NCBI GenBank assembly: GCA_964017065.1
Contig: OZ024790.1
Location: 1,244,904 to 1,308,903 of the forward strand
Reading direction: 5' to 3'
DNA length: 64,000 bases
Origin: Haliclona indistincta
Lineage: Eukaryota; Porifera; Demospongiae; Haplosclerida; Chalinidae
In this document: positions 46,601 to 56,205 of the stretch, piece by piece
Layout: the number at the start of each line of letters is the position of its first letter
Numbering within the stretch: position 1 is the first letter of the stretch
Translations under genes and position numbers: made by a program
Notes under the pieces: model-generated
Told to the model about the DNA's origin: nothing
The model's database searches: none
What the model saw: the letters and a program-made list of their open reading frames with translations, nothing else

Positions 46601-46705
46601 ATGTACTGTTTTCATCATAGATCTAGTTCTACTTTACGTACTTGAAGGCAGGGGTGGAACTGCGCTATGTGCAGTGATGAACAAAACTGCTAGCTCGAGA
46701 AGCAT
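40643..46705 (-). CDS. Receptor B: 17-exon Ig/FN3 single-pass membrane receptor
   Basis: Exons (minus): 1 signal peptide 46705-46642; 2 Ig-like 46500-46150; 3 GPPS domain 46100-45476; 4 FN3 45431-45147; 5 Ig-like 44996-44631; 6 GPPS 44571-44233; 7 FN3 44187-43903; 8 Ig 43798-43499; 9 Ig 43450-43145; 10 linker 43090-43058; 11 Ig-like 43000-42668; 12 GPPS 42607-42269; 13 FN3 42219-41935; 14 Ig 41872-41573; 15 Ig 41520-41194; 16 linker 41137-41063; 17 stalk, membrane span and tail 41004-40643. All introns are phase 1 with GT-AG ends. The helix is GGLAVVVITVVFVVGLITT and the tail about 14 residues. Exon 3 carries a 291-bp MITE insertion and a one-base gain. All other exons are open, and without exon 3 they sum to 4350 nt, exactly 1449 residues plus stop. 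Exon 11 has lost its second Ig Cys (VYHSI versus VYRCI in A). Likely a surface recognition or adhesion receptor (inference). Confidence 0.85.
45641..45939. mobile_element. MITE inside receptor B exon 3
   Basis: The inserted length is 291 bp. GAACATCA occurs at both borders (45641-45648 and 45932-45939). Ends are inverted: CAGGCGCGTAGGCAGG left and CCTGCCTACGGCCCTG right. If the tips start CAGG, the duplication is AACAT; if GAACATCA is the duplication it is 8 bp as in hAT elements. It contains a G-run (about 45660), and a C-run of about 28 (45845-45868). Confidence 0.85.
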
Positions 46706-47096
46706 TCCAGACCGCGTAGCTAATAACGGCAAGACCCGCATGCTTAACTATCATCAGTCACGGTATTTTGCTGTAAGTAGAAAGTCGGCTCCCTGATTGT
46801 GGTGTTCCTGATGGTTAGCTACCACAATTTTCATAGTGCTGCTTTGAAGGACAGCTAGCTGGTGTAGTGTGGAGTAATGAAGCCGGATAGCTAGATCATA
46901 GTATAAGATAAGGGAGTCCTCAAGTGTAACCTCTGTACTCGTTAACAACCGGTGTTGTAGACAAAGTCGCTGATGAACTCTGTGCAGACACATGCAAATC
47001 ATTGCTCGATCGCTAGTTGCAGCCGAGCCCCACCCACTCAAATATTTCCGTATATTTACGTATTTCATTGTACACGGATACGTCCATTATGTGGGC
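46706..47096. promoter_or_regulatory. 391-bp divergent intergenic region (receptor B / YdeI-like)
   Basis: It separates the ATG of receptor B (minus, 46705) from that of the YdeI-like gene (plus, 47097), so both promoters must lie here or overlap. No clear TATA box. Part of it (near 46712-46740) has a diverged copy at about 50475-50500. Confidence 0.5.
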
Positions 47097-47528
47097 ATGG
47101 CTAAAGCCTTGAAGAAAGCAACCGGTACGGTAGGCAAGATCAAGATCACCCAACATCTGGTAGAGGTAAAGCAACTAAAGGATCTTGTGGACTGGTTTGA
47201 AGCTAATCACGAGACTGAGGAGAGAGTAGTGTTTAAGATTTACAAGAAACACACTGGTCATCCGGTCCCTAGCCATAATGAACAACTAAGAGCTGCTATC
47301 TGCTATGGGTGGATCGATACTACAGTGAAGAGAATCGATGACGAAACCTTCATGAGGTTATTTGTCAAACGTAAAGAGAATGCCGGCTGGAGTGAGAACA
47401 CACTGAGATACGCATCAGAGTTGAAAGCCCAAGGGAAGATGAAGAAACTAGGACTGGAACATTATCAAAGAGCTCTGAAAAAGAAAGCTAATTCTAGAGC
47501 AGCATCAAAAACAAAAACATCAGATTAA
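47097..47528 (+). CDS. YdeI/OmpD-associated family protein (bacterial-type), single exon
   Basis: 143 residues. It matches the YdeI/OmpD-associated pattern by its conserved blocks: LVDWFEANHETEERVVFKIY near residues 23-42, then KKHTGHPVP, AAICYGWIDTTVKRIDDETF near 62-81, and KRKENAGWSENT. A Lys/Ala-rich tail (RALKKKANSRAASKTKTSD) follows. I chose the ATG at 47097 (GGGCATGGC) because the upstream in-frame extension is not conserved in character. The family is common in bacteria and fungi. Its biochemical role is not established; in some bacteria it is linked to resistance to antimicrobial peptides. There is no intron, while the neighbours have many. Horizontal transfer or ancient inheritance are both possible. 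It is tail to tail with the P450 gene. Confidence 0.88.
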   Translation: MAKALKKATGTVGKIKITQHLVEVKQLKDLVDWFEANHETEERVVFKIYKKHTGHPVPSHNEQLRAAICYGWIDTTVKRIDDETFMRLFVKRKENAGWSENTLRYASELKAQGKMKKLGLEHYQRALKKKANSRAASKTKTSD

Positions 47529-47784
47529 GTATTGACACTGTTATTATTTTATTTGAATATTAAGATAACATAATTATCGTTTGTCAAAGTATATCAGTTA
47601 TCCATATTCTTTCTTCTATTCTCCAGAGCCAAGTAGACTCCATTTGTTGGTGACAATGTTACACCCACACTGGTTTGTAATGGCTGTAAATAGCAAAGAA
47701 AGTAGCGTAAATCTAATTTTCACAATGTAATAGCAGCAACCCTATAGTGTGTAACATGTATAGGGAGTGACGATGTAACTATAA

Positions 47785-47790
47785 TTTATT
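47785..47790 (-). terminator. Poly(A) signal of the P450 gene (AATAAA)
   Basis: AATAAA on the minus strand, 28 nt beyond the P450 stop codon (47818-47820). Confidence 0.65.
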
Positions 47791-47817
47791 ATCCAAATAA
47801 GGCATTTTAATCATGCG

Positions 47818-50200
47818 TTATGCTTTTGTCACAGTTGTAAGAAGCAATAGAACTGCTATAGACATCTTGTGTGACACCTTTTCAGTATCAGCAGCTTCAA
47901 TAAACCTGTATTGTTTAACTAGTGCTGTCAAGGCCATCTTGATTTCCATCAGAGCCAGTTTTATTCCAATGCACGATCTCGGCCCATATCCGAATGGAAT
48001 GTGTGCCAGTGGATGCCTCTTTTCTTTTTCCTCTTTTGAAAATCTATATTTAATTCTCAGACATAAAGATGCAGTATAATTATTTCACAAACCTATCAGG
48101 GTTAAATGAGGTAGGTTCGGGCCAATGTTCTGGTAAGTAATGAATCGCCATTACTGGTATAACAACAGCACATCCCTTGGGAAAGACTTGACCATTGATA
48201 TCAACATCTCTAGCAGTCTTACGTGCTGCTCTGTAAGAACAAATATACACTTTGTAGTATAATTGCGTAGCATACATTGGAGCAGCAGGATACATTCTCA
48301 GTGACTCTTGTACAATCATATCAACATATGCAATCGATTGAGCAGCTTCATACAAAGATTTGTCCTACATCATAACATATTTCATCATTGATTTCCGATT
48401 TTGAATCGTGACTAACTGGAGTACTGGAATAGTATTCATCAATTTCCTTGAACAACTTCTCTTGCACTGTTGGATTTACTGCTAGAAGGTAAAATATAAA
48501 AGCCAGTGAGCTCCTTGCTGTTTCGTGACCTGTAAGCGATGAAATATGTGTATTAGTTGAGGAGGCTCTAGTGTCAGAAATGTTAAACCCAAAGGCTGAT
48601 TTTAACTTTGAGATAGGATAATTACCTATACTACACCATAATGATATTCACGACAACTACTAATAGTATTCACGCAGCCACACACCACAGAAAAACAACT
48701 CCGGTATCAGTGCTGTGTTGAGCTAACCAGCCAATAGAAACGAAGTTGCTATGGAAGCAACTTCTATACTTGACAATGTATTACTGTCAGATCTAACAGC
48801 ATCTTCATCGTCAGAATCAGCTTTAGCATCAATCAACAGTTGCAAGCAATCATGATATTGCTATGGACAAATAATCATTTACTTAATTTTATTAAACACG
48901 ATCATCTACCTTTTCTTCATCCTGGCGAATATTTTCTAGCCTTGTTTTCACCAACTCAGTTATCTTGTCTTCAAGTAGAGCGTAGTTGGCAGCATTCTGA
49001 GTCCTCATAGCAACAGCTCTCAGCACACTCCATAGGAATGGAAAATTTGCTAAATACAAAAATTATGATCTTACAGAACCATAAAAATTGACTAACAAAG
49101 TAGAGTGACTATCGGCTCTGCATTTCCTTTCCTCATTGCTTCAAAAACAGATTCAGAAGCCTTTGTGAGTTCATCAGATTGACCATTGACAAGATCAACC
49201 TTGTGCCCAAATGCCGTCACCAATATCACCTCCATTGTGTATTGTCCAAAAATTCTATAGTTCAAATAACGATGACGTACATGTAGAGTAGAGTAAGTAA
49301 GGCTAGTATACTTACTCGGATATATCAAAGCTTCGTCCACTAGCAGCAAACTCACTAAACCGTTTAATTAACGATTCACAGGACTCTTCAATACGAGAAG
49401 TCATCTATATTTTTTAATTAAATAAAATATAAGCAGGCATTTTGTAAAATAATTATGTAGCTATACCTTACGCAAATTGGAGGAATTAAAGCTCTTAGAT
49501 ATTATCTTTCTTTGTCGTTTCCATTGGTCTCCTTGGCTCGCAAATAAACCGCCTGCTCTGATAGACGTGCTCCGTTGAATCATAGTTGGAAAAATAATTT
49601 CCTAAATATTATTTATTTTGTAAGACACAATTCAATTTTGACCTGCATGCATGCATAGCATAATATTATGTAGTTAATTAGCCTTACGTCTCGATCAACA
49701 AAGCAATTGAATTCTTTTAGCATTATCTGTCTCAGCATTTCCAAGTCCTTTACCACGATGTTGGGACGTACTCCACTGTAGTACCTGAGATAATGATAAT
49801 GAGTTTAGGAATAAATTTTAACCAGATAATTGTGCACATAATTATGAGGCTTATGCACCTCCATGGTAGTTTTAAGCATACCCAAATATTTTGCCATACT
49901 TAGACAAGTTGACAGTGATGAAGTTCAGAGGACCCTGAGATGATATTAAAGTTTTAAAAATCTGTGGAGTTTATACATGTATGTACCTTCATTTTGGATA
50001 TCTGTCTTGAATTGCCAAAGTAATATTCAGGATCTGGTCCTGGAATGCCGTACGATCTTAGATGATGAAATGTCAGTTTCCATCTGCATGTATGTAGACA
50101 CATAGAACTTGTGTACACAGAATGAGCCTGTTGGTCTTTACCTGACAAGCATGAATCCAGAGACAACCACAAATCCAACAAAGAGAACTTCTAAAAGCAT
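47818..50200 (-). CDS. Cytochrome P450 (CYP3-clan-like), 13 exons, intact
   Basis: Exons (minus): 50200-50142, 50083-49987, 49934-49882, 49784-49688, 49601-49467, 49404-49316, 49254-49097, 49049-48910, 48860-48728, 48529-48417, 48364-48276, 48230-48093, 48043-47818. They total 1527 nt, 508 residues plus stop, in one frame. Residues 1-20 (MLLEVLFVGFVVVSGFMLVR) are an ER membrane anchor, followed by a GIPGPDP hinge. The I-helix has AGHET at about 320-324 (spanning an intron), ExxR is ESLR at 378-381, and the heme loop is PFGYGPRSCIG with Cys458. All introns are GT-AG, 45-198 nt. It catalyses NADPH-dependent monooxygenation of a lipophilic substrate; the substrate cannot be told from sequence. 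The clan assignment rests on general look only. Confidence 0.95.
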
Positions 50201-50404
50201 CTTTGATGCAGAGAAAATCAAGCAATCAAGCCACGATCTTTCAAGGCCTGGTCTAGCTTTGTAAAGGAATTTTGCTAATGATAATCACGATAGATCAGGT
50301 GACAAACAGATTATAATCATAGTAGCTTTAATAATTATACTGTTTTAGCTGCTGTTAAATAGACTATGATTTTCTTTGTCAAGCAAGCAGTCCCGAAGAG
50401 GCAG

Positions 50405-50467
50405 CCTGGGTGACTTCATTAGGGTAGTGCAGTGACGAACAGTACCGTCAGTACACCAGAGCAGCAT
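50405..50467 (-). pseudogene. Relic of a receptor signal-peptide exon
   Basis: From ATG at 50467 the bases follow receptor B exon 1 (ATGCT(G/T)CTC ... GT(T)TTGTTC(G/A)TCACTGCAC) with indels that destroy the hydrophobic frame. The upstream bases also match those upstream of receptor B. It lies just left of receptor fragment D. Confidence 0.5.
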
Positions 50468-50511
50468 TCTAGACGTAGCCTATTAATAGCACTGACCTGC
50501 AGCTGCATGCT

Positions 50512-51450
50512 CAGGTGATTTTCTAGTGTAGAAAGCTTGACTAGAAACTAGAATATTATTCTCCTTGTTGATCCACTCAATGACAGTAAAATTGAGGATT
50601 CCTCTCATAACCATACAGGTAGCATTGAATGTTGATCCAGCCTCTAATGTAGTATTAGTGTGACGTGTGAGCTCAGCAGGAATATCTGTACAGAACCAAA
50701 GTAACAGCACATGATAAGTGCCAACTACACAACACACAGAGATTGCTATTGTGTAAGTAATGCACTATAGATTATGCCCTGTACTTACATGGTGGTAATG
50801 TAATGTTGAGAGGATAGCTTGGTAGTGAAGTAGGACTATTCTCATTGTTAGCTACTATAATGATATCGTATGTTAGATCGAGGTCGAGTTGTGGTAGCTC
50901 AATTTGAGGTTGTTCCTGACGATGGTTTTGTCTTTCAATTACATCACTGCCATTGACTCGCACGAACACATCATAAAGCAGATTAGCTACTCCAGATGAA
51001 GGTAGTTTCCAATTGATGTTGTTCAGAGGTGTGTCTTTTCAGGTAGCTTTGATCATTGATGGACTTTCAGTAACTGTTATGGAAATAAAAACATAGCAAA
51101 TAGCACTATTACTTTTACCATTAATATTTGCAGAGGTTGTATTGAAGTCAACGCGTTGAACTCCTCCCGACATTTTGAATCGGTCAACTCTGTAGTTCAC
51201 CTGACCATCTATTCTACCAGTCATTCTCACTATCACTGTTGACACATCAACTTCACGATCAGTGTATTGATATCGTGATACATGAACTTCGATTTGATCA
51301 TCAGATATGGAACCATTCCTTTTGTCACGTTGTCTTGTGCCTGTGACATTAGAGGGACGTCCATTATGAGACATTGAACAGCAGAACATAATATTGTAGA
51401 GGAATTGAGTAAGAGAGTGAGAGTATTGAGACCATCATGATTGGGTCAAC
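50512..51450 (-). pseudogene. Receptor D: fragment of three exons
   Basis: Exons matching receptor B 6-8: GPPS domain about 51450-51119, FN3 51073-50789, Ig 50685-50512 (cut off in mid-domain). It shares with receptor A the in-frame TGA in the FN3 exon (near 51036), loss of both GPPS cysteines (NVTGT, VNYRV) and the frame-shifting extra A in CTCATAATGG. The damage thus predates the A/D duplication. Left of 50512 the sequence is unrelated. Confidence 0.88.
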
Positions 51451-51689
51451 TGTGCATCCCGGATACTTCGTTAAAATCAATGCAAATGTCGATGTCTAAG
51501 GGACTCAATCCAGCTAGCAGCAGCAGCAGCCTGCGTCAAGGAACAGCGGAGCATTGCGTACCTAAAAACTGTCCTCATTAGCCGCCATGATGGTGAGCGC
51601 GCGCCGCAAAATTTGTATTACGACTACAACTGTATTGGGCATAGCCGGTTGACGATCGATATCTATGAATAAACCGTGTATAGTATTAT

Positions 51690-52306
51690 CAAGAGTAAAT
51701 AATAGAAGAGAGAGTATCCAACTCCAATATACCCGTCAAGGACACTCTCGGGAAAGTAACGTGACCAGCACGCGCCAGCACGCGAGCAGATGACGTTATC
51801 GGTATTAATTATTCATCGTGTAACGTCATGATATAGTATGCGCGCCCGCGATCACGATTGCAACAGCACTCGACAGCACTTGAAAGTCAAGGCTAGCATT
51901 TTCAAGTCGGATGCGTGATATAGAGCCTACAGGTGGATGCCAGTACCACAGTTTGAAGTCCACCAGAAGATGGCTATCTTATTTGGTCACGGTGCGTCCC
52001 ACACGAAATTTAAGCCGCCGTTTTTCCCCAGCAGTGTTTAAGGCAGAAATAAAACTATCTGGTGAACGAGTGGCTGCTCGCTTTGCCTGTGGAGCGGAGT
52101 CGCTTGCTGTTTATCGTGCTGTTTACAAATGTATAGCTTCAAGGTGTAGGCGGGGCGCGACAACAAGCTACGAAGGCAAGATTTCCACTGCCACATGTAC
52201 GTCAGATTACGTCAATTTGCTCGCGTGCTGGTCACGTTACTTTCCCGAGAGTGTCCCTGACGGGTATATTGGAGTTGGATACTCTCTCTTCTTTTATTTA
52301 CTCTTG
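51690..52306. mobile_element. 617-bp MITE with ~85-bp inverted ends
   Basis: Ends CAAGAGTAAATAATAGAAGA and its complement (to 52306) pair over about 85 bp. A 7-bp duplication, GTATTAT, flanks it (51683-51689, 52307-52313). The sister block retains the empty site TAGTATTATTTACTTG (14261-14276). A 140-codon plus ORF (51911-52333) crosses the right border and has no family content. Confidence 0.85.
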
Positions 52307-52359
52307 GTATTATTTACTTGCTGTTTCTGGTGAAGGGTACGGGCTCAAATGCGGACCGG

Positions 52360-54022
52360 TGTCATAAAATATCGGGGATCCCCTCAATCGGGGATCCCGG
52401 GTCCCCATTCTCCCGGTAGATCGGGGACCCCGGGTCCCTATTCTACCGGTAGAATGGGGACCCCCATCCCCATCCTCACGGTATAATGGGGATCCCGGGA
52501 TCCCTATTCTACCGGTAGAACAGGGATCCCCTCGTGAGGATGGGGATCCCTTGCTCGCGATCGTAGTCAGGACTACTCAAGATAGTAAATAACAGTAGAA
52601 TACAGCAACTATAGTGCCAACTCGAAGTTTATTACCTGCCTACCTAGTTATTACACAGAAACATCAGTAGGGATCAGACTAGTTAGTTTCATGTATCAGT
52701 TTCAATCATAGTTTTCTCAAAAGATAGATAGCTTGGTTAATATTCTAGTTCTATGGAATAACTACTGGCATACAGTGACTGCAATATTGAATCTTCCGAG
52801 GCTGCATTGTTCTTCTGTTTGAGTGTCACCAACATTGCCTGCATTATTATTAGATAATCAAAATTCACAAGTGGATAGTTATCAAACTTGCCTGTTTGAA
52901 CAGAGCATCATGTGCAAGCTTGAACACTAGCATATGATTTAAAGGTGCAGCTTCTGCCCACTTGGAGAAGTAATCTGTCAATGTGCTGAACTTGTTTCCT
53001 CGTTGGGTCGTGTGCAATGGGCTAATCAGATCCATCCCGACCTGTCTCCATACGACACTTTTTACTGGTATGGGGTGAAGAGTTCCCGTAGCTTTCTGCA
53101 GCTTTGAGTTGTGGCGCTGGCACTTCTCACATGATCTGACCTATACAATGTGCTACATAATCATTAGCTCATGCAAATTTGTGCCATACTTACATATTCT
53201 TTCACTTCTTCAGATAGTCTTGGCCAATAGTACTTGCTAACAAGGTCTAGCATTCTATTCACACCAAGATGTCCACTGTCATGAGCGTTGGTCAGGATCC
53301 TCTTTCGCTTTTGCACATCTTCAACTACCAATTTCATCTTCTCTATCATCATGTGTATAGTGCATTTATAGCTATCAAGCAGGCATGCGCTTACTGGATT
53401 TGCTGCCAGTGTAGTATAAATCGCTCCCTTGCGTAGTAAAAAACTTCGCCCGTTTGCGCAACCCACTCTTTTCAGCCTTAGTGAATCCTTCCGGATAGGT
53501 GCCATCTCGTAGATACTTGTACAAGTGAGTATACTCAAATCTACCATCGCTCAGCTGCTCGCTTTTGCTACCATTGTCTACAGCAGAATCCATTGCCTCT
53601 GACATTGCAGTAATGTCGACAATGAATATTAATTTTTTACAAAAAATACTATTGCCAGTGTACTGAATAATAATAATAAATCACTACATTTAAAAATGCA
53701 AGTGTTTTACAGCGTCTACTAAGACTACTGGATTTAAGTTGCACCTTTGTTCCCGATTCAACTGAGTAGGCTAGTTAGATCAGACCTGCATAGGTGTGGA
53801 ATAGATTGACAGTTCAAATTATACAAAGCTGCGTTCAGTCAGTTATAAGCTCCTTTGGCGAGCCTTTGCACGCTGACCGTGACTATGTAAAGGAAGGGAT
53901 CCCCATTCTCACGAGGGGATCCCCATTATACCGTGAGGATGGGGATCCCGGGATCCCCATTCTACCGGTAGAATAGGGACCCGGGATCCCCATCCTCACG
54001 GGATCCCCAATATTTTATGACA
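52360..54022. mobile_element. Ginger-like DNA transposon, 1.66 kb, with integrase-type gene
   Basis: Ends are TGTCATAAAATATCGGGGAT (left) and its complement with one mismatch (right, to 54022), 23 bp, flanked by CCGG at 52356-52359 and 54023-54026. The sister block has the uninterrupted GGACCGGACC run (14307-14329). Subterminal regions (52380-52555, 53895-54010) are arrays of GGGATCCC/ACCGGTAGAAT palindromes. Inside is a minus-strand spliced integrase gene. TGT ends, a 4-bp duplication and a retrovirus-like integrase without LTRs are the known marks of Ginger elements. Confidence 0.85.
52737..53605 (-). pseudogene. Ginger-type integrase/transposase, truncated
   Basis: Exon 1 53605-53194 starts MSEAMDSAV and holds the H2C2 zinc-binding domain: HDSGHLGVNRML ... 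KYYWPRL, completed across a phase-0 intron by SCEKCQ. Exon 2 53140-52892 begins the DDE core with GMDLISPLHTTQRGNKF and LTDYFSKWAEAAPL. Exon 3 52838-52737 ends ELEY-stop. The exon 2/3 intron appears to use a GC donor (CAG|GCAAGT) with a normal AG acceptor. Only the first catalytic Asp is present; the second Asp and the Glu are missing, so it cannot be an active recombinase. A one-base frame change lies between about 53375 and 53440. It could act as a repressor, but this is speculation. Confidence 0.8.
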
Positions 54023-54026
54023 CCGG

Positions 54027-54525
54027 ACCGGACCGCACTGCCAAACCAGCTCACGTGATCATTGGCCGTTCGACAGCCTGCTGAGCGAAGCCGGTCGTAT
54101 TGCAGAGCGGACGACACGTCACGTGATGGCAGTTCGTGATCTGCTGCTTGCATGCTTCCATGATACTGTTTTGATGCCTTCCATAGATCTACTGCATGCA
54201 TACGTGCCGTCGTAATTATGCATCTGCTAATTGCATGCTAGCATACATACTACTGCACCGAGGCATCTGCATCTTTGGTGCTTTATTTTTTATTATCATT
54301 TCTACTGACTTTACTGTTTACATTTCTTTTGGTTATCTGCCTTTGTTCCTTTTGTGTGTCTAGTTTTTCACTGGTTGGCCTTTGTATTAGCTTTCGCTAG
54401 TTGGTCACACCTGACCTGAATAAATTAAGCGAGACGGCTGTCTATAAATGCGTATTGCAGAGTTGAAATAAATTAAGAGTTGAAATAAATTAAGCGAGAA
54501 GGCTGACTATAAATGCGTATTGCGC
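54027..54525. other. No gene seen; sister of 14327-14811
   Basis: Same content as the copy I flank, including the TTGAAATAAATTAAG repeat near 54465-54500. Confidence 0.6.
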
Positions 54526-54533
54526 GCGTACGC

Positions 54534-54815
54534 CAATGGCGGTTCTAGAGAGAAATGTTTGGGGGGGCCACTGAATGCGCGCGCGTTTTTGGGGAAAAAC
54601 TAATTAATATTCATTAGAATACGTCGTTTTAAACTGCGCGTGACATTCGCGGTAGCCTGTTGGAGAGCAAGACAGACCGCGAAACAGCTGAGTCAGGCAA
54701 GACAAGCAAGGTACATACGTTCATGAACGTTTTGGTTGGAGGAGGCAAGTAAAAGTTTTAAAGACAGCAATTTTGGGGAGCTCTGGCCCCCCAGGCCCCC
54801 CTAGAACCGCTACTG
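54534..54815. mobile_element. hAT-type MITE, copy II
   Basis: Sister of 14820-15096, with the same 8-bp duplication GCGTACGC (54526-54533, 54816-54823). The shared site shows it was there before the block duplicated. Confidence 0.85.
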
Positions 54816-55565
54816 GCGTACGCATTCGCTTCTTGTACTGTCTTTGGCGTATAAGGGGGAGTGCCCTGGGCAGTAAAATGGCGGCACGTTTTGAAATTGA
54901 ATTAGAAAATGGCTACCGCCTTTTGTAATGAACTTCTCTTAGCGCTAGCACCACTGAGTATACGAACGGGTACAAAAACGTCCAAACGACCCAAGAATAG
55001 TATTTTAGAATCTTCGTCTGGAAAATTGATTTCAAGCTGAAAACGTGCACCCAATCGCGATCGTTTCTTTGTCGGACCGCTTTCTGCCATTTGCAACGAA
55101 GATCTTATCGCCTTGCACGTGCGTGTTGGCGGCTTGGCGCAGTGTATTGTCTATTGTGTTGTGTGTGGTCACTGTGGTGCGTTGAACGTGTAGGAAGTCT
55201 AGGCGAGCTACCCACAACCGCTTCCACGAGGAAGTACATGTGTATCCTTTTTAACCCTGGGCACGCCCCTTTTATACCCAACCTTTTCGTTTAAACAATA
55301 ATATTTTAAGGACTTAAATATAATTGGGGGCGTGGCTTGTATTCGCCTACGTCAATTATTTACGCGTACGTGTTAATATACATTGGGCGTTTGCAGCTTT
55401 TTGCTATCAAAGAGATACATCATCTTGCCGAATTTGAACTGCACTGACCAAAAATTTGAAACTCACTGAAAAATAAAAAAGGACACAAACAAGAAAATAA
55501 AATTATTTCTAACGAAATCAAAAGGATGTAGAAAGAAATCTGCTACTGGTCCACAATGTAAACCA
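54816..55565. other. No gene seen; empty site of the Tc1/IS630-like element at 55292
   Basis: Sister of 15097-15574 plus 18167-18445. The two parts meet at TCGTTTAAAC, with a single TA at 55292-55293. Confidence 0.8.
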
Positions 55566-55826
55566 ACAAGGAAGGAGTAAGCATGGAATGGTAACACGAT
55601 TGACTTGCAACAGATCATGGATCCCTACATCAGTGGCCTGCTGTGGCTGACTACAGCAGTTCTGCTAGTTGCTATTGACTGACACCTGACGTGCATTAAT
55701 TGAATTGAATTTAGCTTGTGGAAAAATATTGTATAGTCAAAATCTTATGTACAGCCACTGATGTAGGGATCTATGGTCTGTTAGCAAGTCAATCATGTTA
55801 CCATTCCATGTTTGCTCCTTGTTGTA
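55566..55826. mobile_element. Palindromic MITE 'CTACATCAG', copy II
   Basis: Sister of 18446-18706, with small indels (one CTAA missing near 55608). Confidence 0.75.
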
Positions 55827-56205
55827 GTATGTAGTAATTATTGTAAGTAGTAATTATAGTGTCCAGAAACTGGATAAAATCAATGGTCACGTGCTTACAT
55901 TTATAACAAAATTTTCACTCCAGTCAGCATATTGTGTATTGTGAGTACTTTCCAAAGTACAATCTAATCTGGGGCTGCCCCAGAGGCCCCTATATAGGTG
56001 CTTTATTTTGCTAATAACGAACTTCAGTAATATTATTGAAGGAGAATTGAATTGACCAGTCGAGTCGATAAAATGCAAAAACATATCGATCAGCAGCTTA
56101 TAACAGAAAATTTAATCCGCGCATGTAAGTAATAAAACATTATTTAAAGGAAATGAGTCAGTATATTACTTTTTACAAAAACAAGTCAAGTTAATTATCT
56201 ACGTG

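Noticed and set aside
46754..47068. 104-codon minus ORF in the divergent promoter region
   Set aside because: No family features; it overlaps the upstream region of the YdeI-like gene and is not explained by splicing to receptor B exon 1.
51911..52333. 140-codon plus ORF
   Set aside because: It crosses the right border of a MITE into flanking DNA and has no family content.
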